Shown here in pieces: positions 47,601-50,432 of a stretch of DNA of 64,000 bases. Position numbers and translations under genes: made by a program. Each line of letters begins with the position of its first letter. Positions within the stretch are counted from its first letter, which is position 1. Source of the DNA: Ostrinia nubilalis (lineage: Eukaryota; Arthropoda; Insecta; Lepidoptera; Crambidae); contig NC_087098.1 of the NCBI RefSeq assembly GCF_963855985.1, positions 14,838,501-14,902,500 on the forward strand, read 5' to 3'. Under the pieces are notes generated by a model, which was given only the letters and a program-made list of their open reading frames with translations, made no database searches and was not told where the DNA came from.

Positions 47601-49197
47601 TCATGTAGAGATACGAAAAATGACGGAAAGAATTAGATTTGCTTAGACCTTTACAGATTTTTTTTACTGACAAAAACAAAACAACATAACTAACTAACGC
47701 AGAATTGCTAAAATCAAGTGGCAGTGGGCGGGGCACATAGCTCGCAGAGCTGATGGCCGCTAGGGCAGAAAAGTGACTGGATGCGGGCGCCGCAGGACCG
47801 GTCTTTGTGGAAATCCTTGGGGGAGGCCTTTGCCCATTCGGCTGAAACGAACGAACGAACGAACGAACGAATACCTAACATCAAGACCATATTTTTTCTC
47901 AAAAGCTGGCATTGTTAATCCATTGGCGCAAGAGGCAACCAAACTGACCCAAAGCTACGTCATGTTAAATTTATGCCCGTACTTTTTCCCATCGACTACC
48001 CCCTTCCGATAAACGAAAAACACAACTTTGTTATAAAACTGTAATCCAGGGCTGTCGGGACAAGCGAACGCTTTTAAACCAAACGTTAATCTTAGTTACA
48101 TAGACAGGTGCGGTTAGGGAATTGTCTCTGCAAAGGCTCTACCAGACACGACGAAGAAAAAGCGACTCTATCCCCTAACAGTAAAGACCACGTTGTTCAT
48201 GTATATTTCGGTAAGAGTTTCGCAAACAGATGTATTCGGTGATTGGTTGCTTTTTTCTCTTAGAGTTTATTTACGCTTCTGCAGTAACGAATTTAGATTA
48301 ATGGAAGCGTTTCCATTTTAGACTAATAATGAGACGATCTAAGTGAAATCGTTTAAATCAATTAGATAAAAGCTTGTATCACAATTTGCAAGTATTTAAA
48401 TAGGCAGCTTTTTCTGTAAAACTTGAACACCTACAAAAATAACAATAGAACAACTACGCTACTAACCTTGAGTTAGATCTCTTCGACGAGTCGTGTTTCT
48501 TCCCTCCTTGCAAGTTAGGCAGATCCTTCTGCCTTTTTTTAGTCTCCTTCCATATCCTGTAGTACAATATGCACATCACCGTCACTGGCACATAAAACGC
48601 CGCGATGGCCGTCCCGAAAGTAATAAACTGGTTCGTCTCTATGAACTGGATATAACACTCGTGGGGGGGCACTTTCCTTTCCCCGTCGATGTACGGCCAC
48701 GCGTAAATCCACGGGGGCCACAACACCAAACTGAAGCCCCACGCACTCCCTATCATGACCGTGGCGCGACGTGTAGTCCTTTTGGCGCGGTACGTCAAGG
48801 GCCTCGTCACACTAAAGTATCTGTCGAAACTTATAATTAACAGGTTGAGAACCGACGCGTTGGACGCGAGGTAGTCCAGAGCGAGCCACGTGTCACAAAT
48901 GTAGGGCCCTAGCGGCCAGTAGCCGTAGATGGTGAACATCGTGTACAGCGGCATGGAGATCAGTCCGACCGCGAAGTCGGCGACGGCGAGGGAGAACAAG
49001 AAGTAGTTGCTGATGGTCTGCAGCTGCTTGTCGATCTTGAAGCTGATCATCACCATGGAGTTGCCGACGACGGTGAGGACTGAGAGGACGCTGGCGACGA
49101 TGGCGATGACGATTTTCTGGGCGAGGCTGTAGGGGCTGGTGGGCAGATCGGGGCCGAGCGCCAGGTCGGAGATATTGGTGACGGAGTCGTTGAGCAT
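1871..49197 (-). CDS. mAChR-A: Muscarinic acetylcholine receptor, insect A-type (whole gene, four coding exons)
   Basis: This is a class A GPCR for acetylcholine, expected in the neuronal plasma membrane; in insects the A-type couples mainly to Gq and calcium release (family knowledge). The join 49197-48467, 16150-16042, 2915-2740, 2660-1871 gives 731+109+176+790 = 1806 nt, 601 residues plus TAA. Seen: sequons NDS and NIS at residues 3-10; TM1 with GN (N46); TM2 Asp74; Cys101 and ligand Asp108 in TM3 with Tyr109 and Asn113; DRY at 125-127; Cys181 in loop 2; TM5 with Pro204; a long third intracellular loop (about 215-509); TM6 with WTPYN (526-530); TM7 with Tyr554, Tyr558 and NPxxY (564-568). 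The loop start ([14 protein letters not shown]) and the C-terminus ([12 protein letters not shown]) match remembered Drosophila A-type receptor sequence closely. All expected class A and muscarinic residues are present and no break is seen. B- or C-type is unlikely because of the loop motifs and C-terminus. Confidence 0.95.
2661..2739 (-). other. mAChR-A: mAChR-A intron 3 (79 bp)
   Basis: A GTAAGTG donor at 2739 and a TCTCCAG acceptor at 2661 enclose 79 bp of AT-rich sequence. This is near the minimum intron size for insects and contrasts with the 32-kb and 13-kb introns of the same gene. Confidence 0.85.
2740..2915 (-). CDS. mAChR-A: mAChR-A coding exon 3: third intracellular loop
   Basis: This 176-nt exon encodes residues 281-338 plus two bases. 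The acceptor is TTCACAG|TCAAGT at 2915 and the donor is TCCAG|GTAAGTG at 2740. The reading frame gives [20 protein letters not shown] followed by WHSGRED, an acidic stretch ([11 protein letters not shown]), then [18 protein letters not shown]. The [11 protein letters not shown] and [16 protein letters not shown] blocks are hallmarks of the insect A-type receptor loop. It is the most GC-rich exon of the gene. The longer open frames overlapping it on both strands are shadows. Confidence 0.92.
3265..3600 (+). other. Unrecognised open frame in intron 2
   Basis: A frame of about 95 codons is open from near 3313 to TGA at 3600. It has no ATG near its start (the first usable codon is TTG) and contains segments such as [21 protein letters not shown]. 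The opposite strand is also open for 108 codons. The base composition is less AT-rich than the flanks. I do not recognise a domain. It could be a remnant of a transposon ORF or chance. Confidence 0.2.
3677..4037. mobile_element. Tc1/mariner-type MITE, 361 bp
   Basis: The ends are imperfect inverted repeats starting CAGGATGTCCCAAAAACAAT on the left and the complement of CAGGTGTCCCAAAAACAATG on the right, each flanked by a TA. Both inner borders carry AAGGTTAT-like sequence. No transposase frame is present. A TA target and a CAGGTGTCCC-type end fit mariner-derived MITEs. Confidence 0.75.
4697..4852 (-). pseudogene. RTE LINE 3' tail (5'-truncated)
   Basis: The minus strand encodes [20 protein letters not shown] and then [14 protein letters not shown] before a stop. 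This is the C-terminal end of the RTE reverse transcriptase also seen at 18484-18904. One in-frame stop replaces the residue after NRAT. Confidence 0.8.
4853..6013. other. Intron stretch without a recognised feature
   Basis: AT-rich intron 2 sequence. Around 5880-5960 there is a short GC-rich patch (CTGCGCGCGCAATTC). Short open frames at 4881-5114 and 5325-5507 show no recognisable motif and are taken as chance. Confidence 0.4.
6014..7913 (+). mobile_element. 1.9-kb DNA transposon relic with 34-bp terminal inverted repeats
   Basis: The left end (6014) starts CCCAAGTAGCATTTTACTCC and the right end (7913) is its complement; the match runs about 34 bp, to AGAGTTCAC. Subterminal regions on both sides repeat short words such as GCTGTTAT and TTCACAT. 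At 6600-6870 an acidic, serine-rich segment ([15 protein letters not shown]) is followed, after a -1 shift, by [17 protein letters not shown] and a following LPSDA. This resembles the small conserved N-terminal module that precedes transposase in several animal DNA transposons. No catalytic core is left. Superfamily not settled. Confidence 0.7.
6610..6876 (+). pseudogene. Frameshifted transposon-encoded ORF fragment
   Basis: Reading 6611-6770 in one frame gives an acidic stretch, and 6745-6876 in the -1 frame gives [18 protein letters not shown] and then LPSDALGT. The second part fits the WA-N-IPH-ALN-LL pattern followed by LP-DARTLL found in proteins of animal DNA transposons (recalled pattern, not searched). 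The frameshift lies in the run of A at about 6749. It sits inside the 6014-7913 element. Confidence 0.45.
7914..9413. other. Intron stretch without a recognised feature
   Basis: Mostly AT-rich. At 8055-8150 there is a GC-richer patch with about 33 open codons ([19 protein letters not shown]) ending in TGA. It looks like a fragment of an old coding or LINE sequence, but I could not identify it. Confidence 0.35.
9414..9610 (-). mobile_element. Non-autonomous Helitron (GGAAAGCTAGT family)
   Basis: Read on the minus strand it runs from TAATATTATAAAGAGGTAAA through ACTGAACTGATTTTAAAA to CGGGCGGAAAGCTAGT. It is the same family as 44754-44952. The ends and internal order match lepidopteran non-autonomous Helitrons (established knowledge; CTAG-type 3' end). 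Confidence 0.65.
9712..10066 (+). mobile_element. Non-autonomous Helitron, hybrid form
   Basis: It starts like the GCGAAAGTTTGGATG family (GTTTGGATGTCTGGATG, TTACTCTTTCACGCAAAAAC) but ends like the other family with CGCGGGCGGCCGCTAGT. The 5' half and 3' half therefore belong to two sub-families found separately at 14959-15151 and 22634-22838. Confidence 0.6.
10371..10470 (+). mobile_element. Partial MITE related to 58513-58634
   Basis: Shares TTGTCTCATAT, GGAATGTATCATGA and GAGTCTTAGTTTAAAAGGAT with the complete hairpin at 58513-58634, but lacks a clear left terminal repeat. Confidence 0.45.
10471..11228. other. Intron stretch without a recognised feature
   Basis: AT-rich. Nothing beyond chance open frames is seen. 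Confidence 0.4.
11229..11417 (-). mobile_element. Non-autonomous Helitron (GCAAAAGCTAGT family), internal deletion near 3' end
   Basis: On the minus strand it runs TCCTACTAATATTCTAGATG, then the shared block with TGTTACTCTTTTACG, and ends CAAGCAAAAGCTAGT. Compared with 14959-15151 it has lost the GCGGGTGAAGCCGCGG segment that could form the 3' hairpin. Confidence 0.6.
12182..13816. mobile_element. Fold-back Tc1-like element: two inverted 736-bp arms and a 163-bp loop
   Basis: The ends are CACTCGCGAGCAAAA inverted repeats flanked by TA on both sides (12180-12181 and 13817-13818), as for Tc1/mariner. The left arm 12182-12917 and right arm 13081-13816 are near-perfect inverted copies of equal length. 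Each arm carries the 5' end of a Tc1 transposase gene: reading inward one sees [14 protein letters not shown], a stop, then [33 protein letters not shown] and [10 protein letters not shown], the paired helix-turn-helix DNA-binding half. The loop on the minus strand continues the right arm into VLFSDE and [15 protein letters not shown], part of the catalytic domain. Stops in both arms mean no active product. Confidence 0.88.
12918..13700 (-). pseudogene. Tc1 transposase fragment, right arm plus loop
   Basis: The minus strand from the right arm into the loop keeps the order expected of a Tc1 transposase: helix-turn-helix region (about 13510-13400), linker with SQRED-like sequence, then in the loop the segment with VLFSDE (second catalytic Asp). 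The sequence ends in the loop, so the last catalytic acidic residue and the 3' end are missing. In-frame stops occur. Confidence 0.7.
13819..14289. other. Intron stretch without a recognised feature
   Basis: AT-rich, no repeat or coding signal recognised. Confidence 0.4.
14290..14467. mobile_element. Hairpin MITE, 178 bp, GC-rich ends
   Basis: AGGCGGTTATCACACTGCGC at the left end is matched by its complement at the right end, followed on each side by GC-rich GCGCTCCG-type sequence. There is no coding capacity. The ends resemble other short hairpins in this window in design but not in sequence. Confidence 0.75.
14959..15151 (+). mobile_element. Non-autonomous Helitron (GCAAAAGCTAGT family)
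   Basis: TCCTACTAATATTATAAATG, then GCGAAAGTTTGGATG, TTACTCTTTCACGCAAAAAC and TATAACCCAGAATAACAT, and near the end GCGGGTGAAGCCGCGG followed by GCAAAAGCTAA. The GCGGGTGAAGCCGCGG segment can form the short 3' hairpin typical of Helitrons. The final CTAGT is mutated to CTAAT. Confidence 0.65.
15152..16041. other. Intron 2 5' portion without a recognised feature
   Basis: AT-rich, with a TTTC run near 15962-15980. The open frames at 15555-15749 and 15883-16236 show no known motif; the latter overlaps exon 2 of the receptor on the other strand. Confidence 0.4.
16042..16150 (-). CDS. mAChR-A: mAChR-A coding exon 2: third intracellular loop
   Basis: This 109-nt exon encodes residues 244-280. The acceptor is TCCACAG|CGATGAG at 16150 and the donor is CACCAG|GTAAGC at 16042. 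It completes the split codon of exon 1 as Ser (AG+C) and leaves phase 0. The translation reads [20 protein letters not shown] and then [17 protein letters not shown]. The SESxxxxSVY pattern matches the A-type receptor loop as I remember it from Drosophila. The exon is hydrophilic and serine-rich, as expected for a cytoplasmic loop. A transposon edge begins about 27 bp upstream of the acceptor. Confidence 0.88.
16177..16260. mobile_element. Transposon end beside receptor exon 2
   Basis: TACAGGGTGTTAGGTAAATG and then GGTATATGAGCCGAC are an end sequence I recall as dispersed in lepidopteran genomes. Only one end is obvious, so the element's far border is not placed. It begins about 27 bp from the exon 2 acceptor. 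Confidence 0.4.
16261..16920. other. Intron 1 stretch without a recognised feature
   Basis: AT-rich. It may be the interior of the element whose end is at 16177, but no second end was identified. Confidence 0.3.
16922..16972 (+). pseudogene. RTE LINE 3' tip
   Basis: TTGGGGGAGGACTATGTTCA and then GCAGTGGATGTCC match the last codons (LGE-YVQQWMS) of the RTE reverse transcriptase. Confidence 0.65.
16975..17100 (+). mobile_element. SINE-like repeat fragment
   Basis: Contains CTCTTGGCCTGTATCTCACC, GGATGGTAAGTGACGATCAG and GAAGCGAGCTTCACCCGGAA. A related piece lies at 29514-29580 (CTCTTGGCCTGCATCCCACC). This layout is common in dispersed lepidopteran short repeats. Confidence 0.45.
17101..17752. 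other. Intron stretch without a recognised feature
   Basis: AT-rich, chance open frames only. Confidence 0.4.
17753..17927. mobile_element. Hairpin MITE, 175 bp
   Basis: GCCTAGGCGCAGACCA starts the element and its complement ends it. The next inner segments, ATCGATTTTTCGTCGGCCGA and the right-side ATCGGCCAACTAAAAATCGG, also pair. No coding capacity. Confidence 0.78.
17928..18483. other. Intron stretch without a recognised feature
   Basis: AT-rich, nothing recognised. Confidence 0.4.
18484..18915 (+). pseudogene. RTE LINE reverse transcriptase C-terminus (best preserved copy)
   Basis: An uninterrupted frame of about 140 codons starts near [20 protein letters not shown], passes through [35 protein letters not shown] and RPPTRWTDD, and ends [11 protein letters not shown] plus TGA, then ATGATGATG. 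This is the C-terminal part of the endonuclease-reverse transcriptase of RTE-clade retrotransposons, found in many copies in Lepidoptera. The catalytic reverse transcriptase core is absent, so it is a 5'-truncated dead copy. The ATG-repeat tail is the normal 3' end for this clade. An ATG within it (18568) opens a 111-codon frame that is unlikely to be expressed. Confidence 0.88.
18916..20130. other. Intron stretch with small repeats
   Basis: Mostly AT-rich. A 22-bp unit (CGTCCCAATTAGAGGGAGA plus spacer) is duplicated at 19105-19148. At 19615-19655 a SINE-like end GGACCGACAGGAGGCAAACG recurs near 35505. Confidence 0.4.
20131..20236. mobile_element. Hairpin MITE, GGCTGRGTTGCACC family, copy 1
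   Basis: Ends AGGCTGAGTTGCACCACCTA on the left and complement of AGGCTGGGTTGCACTATCTT on the right, about 105 bp. Inner arms with TTTAACC/GTTAAAG also pair. Other copies are at 21319, 45391 and 45753, with a half copy at 58936. Confidence 0.75.
20237..21318. other. Intron stretch without a recognised feature
   Basis: AT-rich; open frames at 20220-20477 and 21062-21274 have no recognised motif. Confidence 0.4.
21319..21427. mobile_element. Hairpin MITE, GGCTGRGTTGCACC family, copy 2
   Basis: Starts AGGCTGGGTAAGATGGTCTT and ends with the complement of AAGGCTGAGTTGCACCACCT. The left end has lost the TTGCACC word. The interior is shared with copy at 45753. Confidence 0.72.
21428..22633. other. 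Intron stretch without a recognised feature
   Basis: AT-rich, nothing recognised. Confidence 0.4.
22634..22838 (+). mobile_element. Non-autonomous Helitron (CGGCCGCTAGT family)
   Basis: Shares TGACTGACTGACTGACAT, CACAGCCCAAACCACTGGAC, GAAATTTGGCATGCAGGTAG, TTTTACGAAACTCCACCC and the 3' end GTCGCGGGCGGCCGCTAGT with 53880-54088. The 3' part GCGTACGAAGTCGCG followed by CTAGT fits a Helitron end. Confidence 0.65.
22880..23004 (+). pseudogene. RTE LINE 3' tail with ATG-repeat end
   Basis: Encodes [20 protein letters not shown] and then [10 protein letters not shown] before TGA, followed by AATGATGATGATGATGATGA. This is a 5'-truncated insertion of the family seen at 18484. Confidence 0.82.
23266..23400 (+). 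pseudogene. LINE reverse transcriptase C-terminal fragment
   Basis: A short frame reads [17 protein letters not shown], then after a stop the untranslated CATCTCACTTAACTGCGAATG, ending in GTTCTGCATAAAAAA. This order is characteristic of the tail of a jockey/CR1-like LINE in Lepidoptera. The same 3' end is found at 25245 and, reversed, at 34800. Confidence 0.6.
23401..25244. other. Intron stretch without a recognised feature
   Basis: Less AT-rich around 23500-24700, with several overlapping open frames on both strands (for example 24327-24731, 134 codons). None shows a motif I recognise, and frames on opposite strands overlap, so none is called. Confidence 0.35.
25245..25322 (+). mobile_element. 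LINE 3' end fragment
   Basis: CCATCCTAGACTGCATCTCA and then AGGTGCGATTGCGGTCAAAT, ending in TACATAAAAAAAA, match the tail at 23320-23395. Confidence 0.55.
25323..26478. other. Intron stretch with a short duplication
   Basis: AT-rich. TTCGTAGCTTTCGTAGA occurs twice about 41 bp apart near 26066-26121, each followed by GTAAAGT. Confidence 0.4.
26479..26666. mobile_element. Hairpin MITE, 188 bp, GC-rich
   Basis: AGGCTGGTTTTAGTGTCACG at the left and its complement at the right. The inner arms (GGACTGTC/GACGGTCC, GCGGAGCGG, GTTCATACAGAT) pair as well, so nearly the whole element folds. Confidence 0.8.
27000..27078 (+). pseudogene. RTE LINE 3' tip
   Basis: Encodes [20 protein letters not shown], then YG and TGA, followed by ATGATGATAATGATAATGA. 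A very short 5'-truncated copy. Confidence 0.78.
27079..28156. other. Intron stretch without a recognised feature
   Basis: AT-rich. The 86-codon frame at 27666-27926 (minus) is lysine- and asparagine-rich with no recognised motif. Confidence 0.4.
28157..28598. mobile_element. Tc1/mariner-type MITE, 442 bp, copy 1
   Basis: Ends CAGTCACGGAATGAAAAGGT on the left and the complement of CAGTCGCGGAATGAAAAGGT on the right, extended by TCGTCA, each flanked by TA. The interior is nearly the same as that of 60964-61404. A minus-strand open frame of about 50 codons ([14 protein letters not shown]) is shared by both copies but looks incidental. Confidence 0.85.
28628..28768. mobile_element. MITE, GTATTCACAAAC family, copy 1
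   Basis: CCCGTATTCACAAACGATG at the left and the complement of ATTCACAAACATTA at the right. The interior GTGAAGCAGCAAATCGAAC and CACCCTGTGCGTCCACG is shared with 46086-46227. It is inserted 30 bp from the mariner-type MITE. Confidence 0.65.
29098..29295. mobile_element. Hairpin MITE, 198 bp
   Basis: GTAGGGGAGACCGAGGTGAG at the left is mirrored at the right, and TTGTAACAGAGGAGAGTTGT pairs with ACAACTCTCCTCTGTTACAA. TGTCGATT and AATCGACA close the stem further in. Confidence 0.78.
29514..29580 (+). mobile_element. SINE-like fragment
   Basis: CTCTTGGCCTGCATCCCACC followed by TAATGGAAAGT resembles 16990-17030. Confidence 0.4.
29581..31215. other. Intron stretch without a recognised feature
   Basis: AT-rich. 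Small patches near 29760-29990 and 30985-31090 are less AT-rich; the open frames there have no recognised motif. Confidence 0.4.
31224..32680. mobile_element. hAT-like element (1457 bp) enclosing RTE sequence
   Basis: Ends TAGGGCTTGCAAAATCGG and the complement of TAGGGCTTGAATACCGG, flanked by a perfect 8-bp duplication GTATGTGC (31216-31223 and 32681-32688). Such 8-bp duplications and TAGGG ends are typical of hAT transposons. Both subterminal regions are rich in ATTCCGGAA/TTCCGGAATT. No hAT transposase is seen. The interior is RTE reverse transcriptase on the minus strand. Confidence 0.8.
31321..32500 (-). pseudogene. RTE LINE reverse transcriptase, rearranged and broken, inside the hAT-like shell
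   Basis: The minus strand shows, in order, [20 protein letters not shown] and [20 protein letters not shown] (reverse transcriptase N-terminal part), then [15 protein letters not shown] and AFLDY. It jumps to the C-terminal [12 protein letters not shown] and [15 protein letters not shown] without the FADD-containing middle. Many frameshifts and stops occur. It is the same family as 18484-18904 but reaches further 5' than any other copy here. Confidence 0.75.
32785..33075 (+). mobile_element. Dispersed repeat with CCCGAAGCAGTGGTAGGGTT
   Basis: Two related stretches (32800-32870 and 32985-33060) share GTCCCGAAG-GGTGGTAGGGT and CTGGGACGTGTAAAAGTG-type words. The reverse form is at 33730-33840 and a decayed one at 56690-56745. 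The segment GCTGAGAAGAAGCAGCGCAA also recurs. Probably a LINE or SINE tail; class not settled. Confidence 0.5.
33730..33840 (-). mobile_element. Dispersed repeat, reverse copy
   Basis: Minus-strand copy of the 32930-33060 repeat, with TACACGTCTCAGTATTAACC and CCAGTGCTGAGAAGAAGCAG. Confidence 0.5.
33892..34340 (-). mobile_element. Helitron-like repeat with ACTAGTGACTCGCCCCGGCT end
   Basis: The minus strand ends AGCCGGGGCGAGTCACTAGT, a CTAGT-type 3' end seen in lepidopteran Helitrons. The far end is uncertain; the coordinate given is approximate. Confidence 0.4.
34354..34405. mobile_element. Half copy of the GTATTCACAAAC MITE
   Basis: ACGCCCGTATTCACAAAAAA followed by ATGAGGTCTCCAGTGCGCGT joins both ends of the MITE at 46086-46227 with the middle deleted. 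Confidence 0.45.
34800..34878 (-). mobile_element. LINE 3' end, reverse
   Basis: TTTTTTTATGCAGAACAACG, then GACCGCAATCGCACCTGATG and TTAAGTAAGATGCAGTATAG, the complement of the tails at 23320 and 25250. Confidence 0.55.
34880..35155 (-). pseudogene. LINE reverse transcriptase C-terminal fragment (minus)
   Basis: The minus strand reads [20 protein letters not shown] then [20 protein letters not shown] and REIVRRVV, the C-terminal region of a LINE endonuclease-reverse transcriptase of a different family from the RTE copies. It adjoins the LINE tail at 34800-34878 but belongs to a 5'-truncated piece. Confidence 0.55.
35488..35548 (+). mobile_element. SINE-like end
   Basis: Poly-T, then GACAGGAGGCAAACGAGCAG and ACGGATCACCTGATGGTAAC, a dispersed short-repeat signature in Lepidoptera. 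It borders the tandem duplication. Confidence 0.45.
35549..35844 (+). repeat. Perfect tandem duplication, two 148-bp units
   Basis: CCCACACTAGGCGAGCTTGT begins both units, at 35549 and 35697. I found no mismatch by eye across the shared length. The unit contains TCTGTAAGAATACT-like AT-rich sequence. Both units open with a SINE-like GGCGAGCTTGTCTCGGGGGA segment. Confidence 0.8.
36245..36361. mobile_element. Hairpin MITE, TGCCCGTTTTCACC family, copy 1
   Basis: ATGCCCGTTTTCACTATCAA at the left and ATTGATGGTGAAAACGGGCA at the right. CCTAATTTTTAAGTGACCCC pairs with the mirrored AGGGGTGACTTAAAAATTAG. About 117 bp. Confidence 0.82.
36405..36600 (+). mobile_element. tRNA-derived SINE
   Basis: A polymerase III B box (GGGTTCGAATCCC, 36471-36483) lies within GAACGCGGGTTCGAATCCCA, with an A-box-like GATAGCCGAATATTGAATGG upstream. 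A proper cloverleaf with an anticodon arm is not evident, and a long unrelated tail (GGTGAGCCCACTCGTAAC) follows, so it is a SINE head and not a tRNA gene. Confidence 0.65.
36601..38132. other. Intron stretch without a recognised feature
   Basis: AT-rich with one G-run (GGTGGGGGGGGGGATG, about 37271). Nothing else recognised. Confidence 0.4.
38141..40217. mobile_element. 2.1-kb non-coding element with inverted ends and 8-bp flanking duplication
   Basis: The ends CCTCTGGGCTCAAAGGTCGT (left) and its exact complement (right), extended by AAAGGAC, are flanked on both sides by TATCGATA (38133-38140 and 40218-40225). The interior is very AT-rich with no transposase frame. Near both ends the word CGTAAAGG or its complement CCTTTACG recurs many times, with spacing that does not look regular. 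The 8-bp palindromic flank could instead be part of the inverted repeat. Confidence 0.78.
40226..41140. other. Intron stretch without a recognised feature
   Basis: AT-rich. Around 40375-40470 and 40800-40860 there are GC-richer words (GCGCGTGACGTCAC, GCCGCGCGCGCGCC). No end repeats were identified. Confidence 0.35.
41141..41467 (+). mobile_element. Non-autonomous Helitron with an insertion
   Basis: CCTACTATTATATAAATGCG and GTTTGGATGTCTGG at the start, then after an interruption TTACTCTTTCACGCAAAAAG, and the end GCAGGCAAAAGCTAGT. The same family as 14959-15151. Sequence 41178-41317 is foreign to the family. Confidence 0.65.
41178..41317. mobile_element. Nested insertion inside a Helitron
   Basis: About 140 bp running from TTTAAAATAAAGTAAAGTAA to AGATTCCTGTGTCTCAGG interrupts the Helitron between GGATGTCTGG and GTTTGTTACTC. 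The left part, TAAAATAAAGTAAAGTAACG, looks like a LINE or SINE 3' tail. Confidence 0.5.
41496..41905 (+). pseudogene. RTE LINE reverse transcriptase C-terminus
   Basis: Starts [19 protein letters not shown], then [20 protein letters not shown] and [14 protein letters not shown], and [14 protein letters not shown] frameshift or indel after VAGR disturbs the last 30 codons, although AAQDCSLWKTYGKPK-like sequence follows in another frame. It lies directly after the Helitron at 41141-41467. Confidence 0.82.
41906..44753. other. Intron stretch without a recognised feature
   Basis: About 2.8 kb of AT-rich sequence. A GC-richer patch at 44270-44410 contains no open frame of note. No end repeats or coding signals recognised. 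Confidence 0.4.
44754..44952 (+). mobile_element. Non-autonomous Helitron (GGAAAGCTAGT family)
   Basis: TCTATACTAATATTATAAAG begins it, then AGGTAAAGTTTGTGTGTTTG, GATCTACTGAACCGATTTTA, and the end GCGAAGCCGCGGGCGGAAAG followed by CTAGT. GCGGGCGAAGCCGCGG can fold into the 3' hairpin. It is the clearest full-length copy of its family here. Confidence 0.7.
45391..45507. mobile_element. Hairpin MITE, GGCTGRGTTGCACC family, copy 3
   Basis: AGGCTGAGTTGCATCACATT at the left; the right end (GATTCAACCAAGGTTTA) is diverged. The interior TTTAACCGTAACTATAACTT matches the family. Confidence 0.65.
45753..45871. mobile_element. Hairpin MITE, GGCTGRGTTGCACC family, copy 4
   Basis: AGGCTGGGTTGCACCAACTT at the left and complement of AGCTGAGTTGCACCACCTTA at the right. 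It lies 245 bp from copy 3. Confidence 0.75.
46086..46227. mobile_element. MITE, GTATTCACAAAC family, copy 2
   Basis: CCTGTATTCACAAACGATGT at the left and complement of CGCCTATATTCACAAACATT at the right. The interior CACCCTGTGCGTCCACGCGC is as in copy 1. Confidence 0.7.
46228..47699. other. Intron stretch without a recognised feature
   Basis: AT-rich; open frames at 46510-46734 and 46968-47204 show no recognised motif. Confidence 0.4.
47700..47870 (+). pseudogene. RTE LINE tail with internal deletion
   Basis: AGAATTGCTAAAATCAAGTG, GGCAGTGGGCGGGGCACATA and GAGCTGATGGCCGCTAG encode [19 protein letters not shown]. It then jumps to TGGATGCGGGCGCCGCAGGA and GGGGGAGGCCTTTGCCC, ending in a run of CGAA repeats (47846-47870). 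Confidence 0.75.
47871..48466. other. Intron 1, 5' end next to exon 1
   Basis: AT-rich sequence running up to the donor of receptor exon 1. No feature recognised. Confidence 0.4.
48467..49197 (-). CDS. mAChR-A: mAChR-A coding exon 1: N-terminus to start of third intracellular loop
   Basis: It encodes residues 1-243 plus two bases of codon 244: a short glycosylatable N-terminus, TM1 to TM5, and the start of intracellular loop 3 through SSKRSNS. The ATG at 49197 is chosen because an in-frame TGA lies about 43 nt upstream in the same exon, at 49242-49240, and only a GTG codon (49215) lies between as another possible initiator. The exon ends at AAG|GTTAGT on the minus strand, with the donor GT at 48466-48465 (phase 2). 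The exon is far more GC-rich than the surrounding intron. Orthosteric residues Asp108, Tyr109 and Asn113, and the DRY motif, are all present. Confidence 0.95.
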
Positions 49198-49266
49198 GCT
49201 GTCAACTAGGCGCACCGCCGCCCGCGCCCGCCGCCCGGCTCAGGCGCCGACTCAGCAAGCGATCGT
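49198..49266 (-). other. mAChR-A: 5' UTR part of the first coding exon of mAChR-A
   Basis: The minus strand shows TTTTGTTTCAG|ACGATCG, a good splice acceptor at 49267-49268, followed by 69 nt of GC-rich leader containing an in-frame TGA (49242-49240) before the ATG. This implies at least one more upstream untranslated exon at higher coordinates. None could be recognised in 49267-64000. Confidence 0.65.
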
Positions 49267-50188
49267 CTGAAACAAAATTTAAAATGTAAATCACTTAGAA
49301 CGCATTGGCCTTTGCCCCCCTAATTAACATTACAATACCCATAAAAGGGTTATTAAGTTTTAAGTTCAATTATTTAGATTTAAGACCCTATGTAGTACAC
49401 TTTGAATTTTAATTCAAATAACTCTATTCGCGACAGAATATATAATATTTCTTACGCTTTGGCATGGTGGAGCGTAACCGAGTGTCTGACAGCTAAGTTC
49501 ATCAATGCACCTAAATTGCATGAGACATGTTGGCTGACGTCAGAGCACCTAATTTACTTGGTTAATTTGCATCACAAGTTGCAACGAATTAAGTAGGTAC
49601 CTATACCTATGTTATTTAAAAAAAAATATTTTTACCACAGTCACTAAATTCATAAAAGTATACGTCATAAATTCTTTAAAACACAAACTACATCTAAGAA
49701 TAAGTATCACAAAGAATAAACATTGCGATAACAAAAATATAAAGTGTCAATAGACGCCCATCGATCTCCTGGAACCCAACACCGCGACCCAATTCTCGCG
49801 TGTATTATACGAACCATCCGATGCTTCTCGGTAATATATTGGACGTGTCATCTTCCTTCTGCTACTGAAAGGACCTCAAAGGATCGGACAGCAGTAAACT
49901 TGGAACTGACAATAAATATTGATATCTGAAACCTTCGAGTAGGTACACACTCGGTAGAAAATTTTAAACTACGTTATTCTTCGGGGTCTTCCAGCTAGTT
50001 TTTTAACGTTATTTTCTGTAAGTATGTTATAAAGGACCCAAGAAGTAAAAGTACTAAGAGGATTTCAATTTTATTTACATTGCTTAATAACAGATTTAGA
50101 TTTAAGTAGGTAACTAATTCTATAATCCGTATAACAACAGCATAGATTCTGCCCTATGATTTGTAAAATGTTGAGAATTAATCATAGG
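49267..50188. other. Upstream of the first coding exon: no feature recognised
   Basis: AT-rich. Part of the upstream (5' UTR) intron of mAChR-A. No leader exon or promoter motif could be supported. Confidence 0.4.
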
Positions 50189-50432
50189 CCAGTAGAATTA
50201 AACACAAAAATTGATTAAATCGGAAATAATTCCTACAAAAGATTTTATTGTTTTAATGGCTTCATTGGTTGCCCATTAAGACTCTCCTAAGTTTTCGACT
50301 TCGACGGAGTTGTGCTTAAGTGGTGGGGGCCCCCGAAAGGGGCGTTTTTTCGGTTTTCCGGTTATACCGCGTAAAGGACTTACCCTATCGAAAAGTGGTC
50401 TTCATGACGGTTAAAGGGCACTTAATCCTGCA

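Noticed and set aside
48493..48840. Plus-strand frame over receptor exon 1
   Set aside because: Antisense shadow of the TM3-TM5 coding region.
49198..49215. GTG at 49215 as an earlier start of the receptor
   Set aside because: Non-ATG initiation is rare in animals and the ATG at 49197 is close, with suitable sequons after it.
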